From positions 13,645-19,857 of the forward strand of contig DNNJ01000165.1 of the NCBI GenBank assembly GCA_003487955.1: DNA of 6,213 nt, given 5' to 3'. The translations under genes were made by a program, and so were the position numbers. The notes under the pieces were generated by a model. It searched no databases. It was not told the origin of the DNA and saw only the letters and a program-made list of their open reading frames with translations. This document shows positions 1-4,634 of this stretch, one piece after another (the first letter of the stretch is position 1; each line of letters opens with the position of its first letter). This DNA is from Clostridiales bacterium. GTDB taxonomy: Bacteria; Bacillota; Clostridia; Tissierellales; Sedimentibacteraceae.

Positions 1-146
1 GTCAGGCCGCGAAAATACTGGAAGCCTACTCCGGGCAAGCTCCTACATGGAGAGAAGATGTTGTCAGCGCCACAATGGAAGCATTGGGTAGCCATGAGTA
101 TTTTTCTGCAACCTCCGTTCCCACGCTTTTGTCGCTGGGAGGGGCA

Positions 147-149
147 TAA
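147..149 (+). other. In-frame TAA nonsense codon in the broken gene
   Basis: Translation in the frame of the 183-1013 segment is open for 48 codons before this TAA and for 287 codons after it. No ATG, GTG or TTG with a usable ribosome binding site follows closely. A GGGAGGGG at 137-144 resembles a Shine-Dalgarno sequence, but no standard start lies 5-10 bases beyond it. A single substitution of a CAA, AAA or GAA codon would explain the stop. Confidence 0.6.
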
Positions 150-969
150 GATAACATAATCGGTTCGTCCCTGGGCGATTCCTTGACCGTTCTGGGTGTC
201 TCTACTGCCTGCGCACAGTTTGCCTATGATGCTTATAACTACGGATTGGACAGCAAAGAAGCTTCTTTCAGTGGAATGAAGGCTGTATTGAATCTTTCAG
301 TTAGTTTAGCAAATGCTCCCATACAGCTTGCTTATGTAGGGGTAGGCGTGATTGATCTTGCACTGACTGATGTCAGCACCTTTGCCGTGTCCCACAAATA
401 CAAGAGCACGAAGAATATGTATGACGCTTATTACAGACGTTCCGGCATCAAACGCAATTCGATTGACTGGCTTAAACTTTTTGAAAAGATGTACAAGGAC
501 AACAAAAACGAACCGGAAAAGGTACTAGAACTGATGCAGGCGGAAATTGACCGCTATGTGCAAGAATATTGGACGGTAGCGGGAACCGACTGGGAATCTT
601 GGATCGATACCTATTATAAAAACGGCAAATTGTCTAAATATCCTTGGCCGCAGGAAAAAGACCGGAACAATATCTCCAACATATACAAATCAGAGCTATA
701 TGAATATCTTGGCAATGTATTCCGGAGAATTAGCCGGAACATGTATCTTGACAGCCTGATAGAGCGGCAGAAAGATTTTCAGAAGCTGGCGGATATCTAT
801 AACCGGAAGTTTTCCCTTGTCATCCGAGAAGATGTTCCATCGGGTAAAAGCCCGACCTGGGCGGGTTATTACGCCAGGCTGGCTCCCATTTCGAAAAACG
901 CGGATGCCTCTTCATGGATTGGAAAACTCAATGAAAACGGGGGCGGTAAAATGAGTTTCACTCTGCTGG

Positions 970-993
970 CCCCATCAAACTGCAGGTTTCCCC
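970..993 (+). other. Probable frameshift site with two C4 runs
   Basis: The upstream frame (codons starting at multiples of 3) runs into unnatural text and a stop at 1011-1013, while good protein-like text begins at 994 in the frame two bases back. There is a C4 run at 970-973 and another at 990-993. Adding one C to each joins the two parts through the residues LLAPIKLQVSPMKLELY, which reads as ordinary protein. A single one-base gain would also join the frames but gives less natural residues. Real mutation and homopolymer sequencing error cannot be told apart here. Confidence 0.55.
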
Positions 994-1119
994 ATGAAAC
1001 TGGAGCTGTATAAAACCGCCGCGGATGTACGTGAGGGGAAAAACAAGTTGAGGACAATTACTTTAAATCCTTTTACCGAAAGCGAGCAAACCGTAATTCT
1101 GCAGCCTAGACAGGTAGAT

Positions 1120-1155
1120 GAACCGGAACCGGAACCAAAGCCAGAACCAAAACCG
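1120..1155 (+). repeat. Hexanucleotide repeat coding an EP/KP linker
   Basis: Six tandem variants of GAACCG (gaaccg, gaaccg, gaacca, aagcca, gaacca, aaaccg) encode EPEPEPKPEPKP in the second part of the broken gene. Such alternating charged/proline stretches are rigid extended linkers between domains, as known from TonB and many surface proteins. Repeat copy number may vary between strains. Confidence 0.75.
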
Positions 1156-1929
1156 CCCATTGCCGAAGAAAATCCGTGGTATGACGTAACTGTCAAGGCA
1201 TTAGATAACTCAAAGGTTTTTTCTGGCTGGTCCGCCGTATTGCAATATCCTGAAGACAGTTCCCCGGACCTTCAATTTATGCTGGCGGAATTTGACCGCA
1301 AGGGCCAATGCCTTCTGTCTTTCCAGCGCTCCGATTACGAAGGCCTTGATTCCCCGTCTCAAATTTGGCTGTATAAAAACAAGGCCGATCTGCTGAATAA
1401 AGCAAAACCGGACCAGGTGGTCAATTTCTCCCTTGCTTCCGCTTCTTATGCGGGAGAATATTCCGGAGAGCCCCTTTACAAACTCATTGTGAAAGCTAAG
1501 CCCCCTGAGGATAAACCCGACATTCTGGAAGGCATTACCGGAGATTATGCTTCCTACATGATCCATTCGGAATACTTTACAACCGGTCTTCCGGAAAAGA
1601 TCGTGAAGGATTATTCGCCGGGAGAAGAACCGTCAGCTGATGTTAATCTTCATTACAATGGTCCCACCCTTACCTATATCAGCGCAGCGGATCCTTATCA
1701 CACGGGCAAGGTTCTGGAAAAGTCAAGCGATTCCTTATATGAGCGCACCGAAACAGACGGTTCGTCAACCACTTATATACGTATTGAAATCATATCAATC
1801 GGTTCCAGCGCAAAGCTGTTTATGAGTTACGACTCGCCTGGCACCACATGGCAGTATGAGTATATGCTTACAAGAAAATAAAGTGAGATAGTTTCGGAGC
1901 ATTTAACAGCAACACCCCCGCAACGATAT

Positions 1930-1990
1930 ACTCCCGTTTGAGTAACACCTGAAATAACAGAAATTCAGGACTAGGCAAAGGGGAGTTTTT
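1930..1990 (+). terminator. Long stem with nested hairpin and T5: probable terminator
   Basis: The arm at 1930-1940 (ACTCCCGTTTG) pairs with 1976-1986 (CAAAGGGGAGT) in 10 of 11 positions, with one G-G mismatch. Inside the loop, CCTGAA (1948-1953) pairs perfectly with TTCAGG (1964-1969). The outer stem is followed at once by TTTTT (1986-1990). It lies 49 bases after the stop of the broken gene, which suits a Rho-independent terminator. The long loop with its own hairpin is unusual for a simple terminator, so an attenuator or small structured RNA is an alternative. Confidence 0.5.
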
Positions 1991-2025
1991 CGACTGCAAA
2001 AAATTCAATCGACATGTTTCGACAA
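1989..2025 (-). promoter_or_regulatory. Cluster of Spo0A-box-like sites (0A boxes)
   Basis: Read on the minus strand, 2018-2025 is TTGTCGAA, an exact match to the known 0A-box core TGTCGAA. TGTCGAT at 2008-2014 and AGTCGAA at 1989-1995 each match 6 of 7. Box starts are 10 and 19 bases apart, close to one and two helical turns, as in known tandem 0A boxes. A fourth, imperfect site (TTGTCCGAA, one base longer) lies at 2051-2059. If real, Spo0A-phosphate would control the secreted-protein operon starting at 2259. The motif is short, so chance is possible; the phased grouping in a non-coding region is the main support. Confidence 0.35.
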
Positions 2026-2046
2026 TGTTCGCAACAATTATATGTT
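2019..2046 (+). promoter_or_regulatory. Weak possible sigma-A promoter overlapping the 0A-like boxes
   Basis: TCGACA at 2019-2024 (5 of 6 to TTGACA) is followed after 16 bases by TATGTT at 2041-2046 (4 of 6 to TATAAT). The -35 element coincides with the best 0A-like box, the arrangement known for Spo0A-activated sigma-A promoters. Transcription would start near 2053 and give a leader of about 205 bases before the ATG at 2259. The poor -10 makes this tentative. Confidence 0.2.
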
Positions 2047-2095
2047 ATATTTCGGACAAGCTTAACACAATTTCTAACTTTTTTAGTCGGCAGTA

Positions 2096-2161
2096 AACAA
2101 AACAAGTGGCGGAGAAAAACTGTAATGTTCTTCCATAAGTCTCCGTAAATGCTTGTTTGTT
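2096..2161 (+). promoter_or_regulatory. Two-part stem-loop in the leader of the secreted-protein gene
   Basis: The arm 2096-2106 (AACAAAACAAG) pairs with 2152-2161 (CTTGTTTGTT) apart from one bulged A. After an internal loop, CGGAGA (2110-2115) pairs perfectly with TCTCCG (2140-2145), leaving a 24-base loop. No T-run follows, so it is not a terminator. It fits no riboswitch class I recognise. It sits about 100 bases before the start codon at 2259 and could be a 5' leader element that stabilises or regulates the mRNA. Low GC in the outer stem limits its strength. Confidence 0.35.
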
Positions 2162-2246
2162 AGCTGTGAAAAAAGGGGTGAGTTCAATGGTTTGAAAATC
2201 ACTTTCACGCACGGCGTCTTTCGGATTATCCAAAAAATAAATTTAT
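2162..2246. other. Rest of the intergenic leader; nothing else recognised
   Basis: Apart from the elements given separately, the 377 bases from 1882 to 2258 hold no gene I can support. A GTGAAA (2166-2171) and TTTCAC (2203-2208) could pair weakly. A GGGGTGA before an ATG at 2187 opens only a two-codon frame. No tRNA, known riboswitch motif or insertion-sequence end was seen. Confidence 0.4.
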
Positions 2247-2251
2247 GGAGG
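2247..2251 (+). promoter_or_regulatory. Ribosome binding site of the secreted-protein gene
   Basis: GGAGG lies seven bases before the ATG at 2259, a strong and well-spaced Shine-Dalgarno site that fixes the start of the 158-residue protein. Confidence 0.85.
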
Positions 2252-2258
2252 CTAACAA

Positions 2259-2735
2259 ATGAGATTTAAAACAATCGGTGCGTTGTTGGTTATTGTATCA
2301 ATAGTGTTTACGGCTTTCCCGGTGGGCGCAACTACAGTTGGAGGTGCTTTTTCTGGCTTCAAAAAAATCAATCATAATGGTAGCTATTCGTATACGTCCT
2401 TTGATGTATATATCTATTTCACGAATCTGATAAACAAGGCTAGGCATACTGGTACATCAACAACAGCATGGTTAGGAAGTAACCCGTCCAATGCCGATTC
2501 TGTTGTTCATAAAAACATAATTACCGTTACAGGTATTGGTGGACTTTCTGCCACTGGACTTTCTATTAGCGGCAATCAGGCAACGGATACAATGACGGTT
2601 ACAAACTACTGGAGAATCGTTTCAAATTTTGACTATACTGTAAGAGTAGCCGTAGCTATGTTTTCAACAAATTTTGGAACACATGGCCGTGTGCAAATAG
2701 GAAGCAATTTTTATAGTGTCTCAACATCCACTTAA
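2259..2735 (+). CDS. Small Sec-secreted, Cys-free cationic protein (158 aa), candidate bacteriocin-like effector
   Basis: The start is an ATG with GGAGG seven bases upstream. Residues 1-24 form a classical Sec signal peptide: basic MRFK, a hydrophobic core (about 6-20), and a V-G-A site allowing cleavage after Ala24. The mature part of about 134 residues has no Cys and no Glu. It has four Asp against eight Lys/Arg, and is rich in Ser, Thr, Gly, Asn and aromatic residues in alternating patterns that suggest beta structure. There is no sorting signal, membrane segment or lipobox, so it should be released from the cell. I do not recognise the family. Its place just before a membrane-anchored protein and a MacB-like ABC transporter mirrors lactococcin-972-type loci, where a Sec-secreted Cys-free bacteriocin is followed by a membrane protein and an ABC ATPase. 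It is, however, longer than the lactococcin 972 precursor and I see no family motif. A secreted toxin, bacteriocin or signalling protein is inference; it could also be a structural surface protein. Confidence 0.85.
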   Translation: MRFKTIGALLVIVSIVFTAFPVGATTVGGAFSGFKKINHNGSYSYTSFDVYIYFTNLINKARHTGTSTTAWLGSNPSNADSVVHKNIITVTGIGGLSATGLSISGNQATDTMTVTNYWRIVSNFDYTVRVAVAMFSTNFGTHGRVQIGSNFYSVSTST

Positions 2736-2743
2736 TCGCATGG

Positions 2744-2779
2744 AGTATAGTTGGTGGATAAGTATCCACCCACTATACT
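2744..2779 (+). repeat. Near-perfect inverted repeat (17-base arms) between genes one and two
   Basis: Arm 2744-2760 is complementary to arm 2763-2779 with a single mismatch, separated by only two bases. The right arm is followed by purine-rich DNA and no T-run, and the left side has no T-run for the other strand, so it is not a standard terminator. As RNA it would form a very stable hairpin nine bases after the stop of the small gene, which could protect the upstream mRNA and let the secreted protein be made in excess. As DNA it could be an operator: the right arm contains TATACT (2774-2779), a 5-of-6 match to a -10 box, with a weak TTGGTG 17 bases upstream. Confidence 0.75.
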
Positions 2780-2805
2780 ATAAGAAAAGAAAACTAAATA
2801 AAACC

Positions 2806-2813
2806 AAGGAGGG
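2806..2813 (+). promoter_or_regulatory. Strong ribosome binding site deciding a TTG start
   Basis: AAGGAGGG lies nine bases before the TTG at 2823. It is a near-full match to the anti-Shine-Dalgarno sequence and makes the TTG the clear start. No in-frame ATG exists at this distance. Confidence 0.85.
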
Positions 2814-2822
2814 TTATATAAA

Positions 2823-4634
2823 TTGATAAATATAAATAAAAGAACCAAATTAATTACTGTAATAGTTGCATCTATAGTAATAGGTGCAATAATAACTTTT
2901 TCCTTTTTTGTTCGCTGTATTGGGAACGTGATCTTTGACGTAGGACATAGTTTTAGCGAAATTATCGGTGTCGATTTTGAAATTGATAATAATAAACAGA
3001 ACAATATTCGCTCTATACTACACTCATTAAACATTGAAGACCCCTACCTTTTTGGTTTCACTAATAATGATAATATATCCATAGATTTATATACCCCTAA
3101 TGCCATAGTAAATGTAGCAAAGCTAATTCCGGATTATAATCTGGATTATCTGAAAAAAAACTTATCATTTCTAAAAACAACATGCATTGGAAGAATGGAC
3201 ATTCTAAATTTATTGTACTATATAGAACTATGCTCCAGCCTGGAGATTGATATTGATTATCCCGGTGTTTTCAGTGCATTATTGAAGTATTATGATGAGG
3301 AAGCTAGCTTATTTTTTATCGACAGCACAGAAGATTTAATGGGCAATAAGTTAATTTTAACATCTATGGTCAAACGTATTCTTGGAGATAAATTACCATC
3401 TGAACCATTCAAGCTCGAAAGTGGAATTAAGAAGGTTTATGAAACGTATAACTTTCAAATGAAAGATAGTATAACATTGTATAATTCTGGTGGTGACATC
3501 CTATTCACTATGTCTGTTTTTGGTTTGGAAGAACAGATCAATAAGGAAAAGCTTAATGCTTGGTTTGTATATTGGAAGGATATTTATGAATCAATTCCTA
3601 TTAATTCATTAATGAGTGCATTGCAGTATTCTGAGTATTTAAATATTGCACGAGTCTTTGATCCTGATTATCCTACCAAAAAGTTGCAGGATTATTACCA
3701 TACTTTGACGACAGGTGATATTGAAAACATAGGCGACATAAATGTACTGTATAATATATTAAAAAATGTTAGATCACTTGATAGTGAGGTTTTTAACAAT
3801 ACGTTAGCTAAACATATAGAGAAAACAACAAAGAGTAAACATCTATTTAAGTCTAATCTAGATGTACGATCTACTGTATATGGTGTGCTGTTAGCACGTA
3901 AAGCGGATTACTTTCTCAATGAGAAAAAATTGCAAAATTATATTCAATATAATTATGCCGCAATCCCTTCGATTGAAAACTCTTACGATAGGACTTCCGA
4001 GCTATACTTCAATATAATTTTGGACCAACTAATAAATGGATATGAGCAGGAATATGATAGTAATTATTTTCAGTCCCAAGTTAACGCAATACTTAAGTCC
4101 CTGCGCTATGATCAATATCTTGCAGCTGATGTTATTTGTGCAAGAAGGATAGTTGAAATCGTGATGGATTTACAGATATTTGACGTTGATATCCATTTGA
4201 CTAAGGCACAGCGAAGGGGAATTCAACGAGGTTTAAAAAGTGCGCTTAAAAATGATATAATTAAAAATTCTGTTATTATCAATGATATTTTTATCATTGA
4301 TAAAGCACTGACATTAAATCTTGTTTCTAATGAAGAATTCATTGGCATTTACAATAAGTTGGTTTCTGATGGTGGAGCTTGTGCCATAAAAAGTGAGGAG
4401 CCAGATATTTTGACTACATACCAATTTATGGTTTCATTGGGCATGATCAATAACTATGAATACCTTGATGCACAAAAAGAATTTGTCGAATCTTTAATGG
4501 TGAAAGATGGGGTGTACAAATTGGATAATAACACCTCAGATATTAATGATTCGACGGTAATTGTACGCGCAAATGCAATTCGATACTTAGAAATTGGAGG
4601 AGAAAAAAATGATTCTTTTAAAAAAGATTTTTAA
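2823..4634 (+). CDS. Membrane-anchored protein with probable alpha/alpha-toroid outer domain (603 aa)
   Basis: It starts at a TTG behind AAGGAGGG. The N-terminus is basic (K6, R7, K9) and followed by one strong membrane segment (about residues 10-30); nothing else is hydrophobic enough to span the membrane, so about 570 residues should lie outside the cell. Cys32 follows the segment but the FVRC context is not a lipobox. The rest is almost wholly helical. Segments such as that near 515-541 (DGGACAIK, then a pro-Asp/Leu-Thr-Thr-Tyr helix) and the C-terminal one near 565-598 (DGVYKL, then Ser-Thr-Val helix) resemble the repeats of prenyltransferase, squalene-cyclase and complement-like alpha/alpha toroids. 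An earlier example is near 155-190. No catalytic Asp-rich motif of a cyclase is obvious, so a binding role is more likely than catalysis. Its end overlaps the ABC gene, indicating a shared operon and probably a joint complex: capture, sensing or immunity for the secreted protein (inference). The DNA is very AT-rich (17 G/C of 60 at 3781-3840). Confidence 0.85.
   Translation: MININKRTKLITVIVASIVIGAIITFSFFVRCIGNVIFDVGHSFSEIIGVDFEIDNNKQNNIRSILHSLNIEDPYLFGFTNNDNISIDLYTPNAIVNVAKLIPDYNLDYLKKNLSFLKTTCIGRMDILNLLYYIELCSSLEIDIDYPGVFSALLKYYDEEASLFFIDSTEDLMGNKLILTSMVKRILGDKLPSEPFKLESGIKKVYETYNFQMKDSITLYNSGGDILFTMSVFGLEEQINKEKLNAWFVYWKDIYESIPINSLMSALQYSEYLNIARVFDPDYPTKKLQDYYHTLTTGDIENIGDINVLYNILKNVRSLDSEVFNNTLAKHIEKTTKSKHLFKSNLDVRSTVYGVLLARKADYFLNEKKLQNYIQYNYAAIPSIENSYDRTSELYFNIILDQLINGYEQEYDSNYFQSQVNAILKSLRYDQYLAADVICARRIVEIVMDLQIFDVDIHLTKAQRRGIQRGLKSALKNDIIKNSVIINDIFIIDKALTLNLVSNEEFIGIYNKLVSDGGACAIKSEEPDILTTYQFMVSLGMINNYEYLDAQKEFVESLMVKDGVYKLDNNTSDINDSTVIVRANAIRYLEIGGEKNDSFKKDF
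4596..4602 (+). promoter_or_regulatory. Ribosome binding site of the ABC gene inside the upstream gene
   Basis: GGAGGAG lies six bases before the ATG at 4609, within the last codons of the 603-residue protein gene. It fixes the start of the ABC protein and points to translational coupling. Confidence 0.85.

Larger units (their letters stand above)
1..1881 (+). pseudogene. Broken gene for an unrecognised large protein with an EP/KP-rich linker
   Basis: The frame is open from the left edge (first full codon at 3) to a TAA at 147-149. It continues in the same frame from 150 to a stop at 1011-1013, and the sense is picked up in another frame from 994 to 1881. No piece has its own translation start: 183 is a TTG with no ribosome binding site, and the ATG at 994 has none either. 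The protein-like text across the TAA (ending SLGGA, resuming DNIIGSS) and across 970-994 looks continuous, so I read this as one gene with a nonsense mutation and a frameshift. Visible traits: a moderately hydrophobic stretch near 276-390, a charged Tyr/Lys-rich helical middle part, an alternating Glu-Pro/Lys-Pro linker (1120-1155), and a C-terminal part rich in Ser, Tyr and Asp that may be beta-rich. I do not recognise the family; the linker suggests a modular, perhaps surface-exposed protein. GC is clearly higher than in the right part of the window. Alternatives are sequencing errors or two to three separate decayed genes. Confidence 0.6.

Noticed and set aside
183..1013. Independent 276-residue gene starting at TTG 183
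   Set aside because: There is no ribosome binding site at this TTG, protein-like text continues in the same frame upstream to the TAA at 147-149, and the C-terminal residues after about 972 look like a frameshift tail.
1210..1566. Minus-strand 118-codon frame
   Set aside because: It lies opposite the plus-strand text of the broken gene and has no ribosome binding site or recognisable motif.
994..1881. Independent 295-residue gene starting at ATG 994
   Set aside because: No Shine-Dalgarno sequence precedes it, it overlaps the previous segment, and the residues join naturally to the upstream part if the frame is restored. Kept as part of the broken gene.
2045..2233. Minus-strand 62-codon frame in the intergenic region
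   Set aside because: The start would be TTG without a ribosome binding site, the residues look random, and the region holds RNA-like structure instead.
2259..2735. Assignment of the small protein to the lactococcin 972 family
   Set aside because: Only the gene order and general traits agree; the protein is longer and no family motif is visible, so the name was not used.
2744..2779. Rho-independent terminator
   Set aside because: The hairpin is strong but followed by purine-rich DNA on the plus strand and has no T-run on the minus strand.
2823..2918. Lipoprotein signal ending at Cys32 of the 603-residue protein
   Set aside because: The residues before the Cys are F-V-R; an Arg at -1 does not fit the lipobox, so a plain membrane anchor is more likely.
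2732..3034. Minus-strand 100-codon frame with hydrophobic segments
   Set aside because: It is antisense to the start of the 603-residue gene; its hydrophobicity comes from the complement of AT-rich codons.
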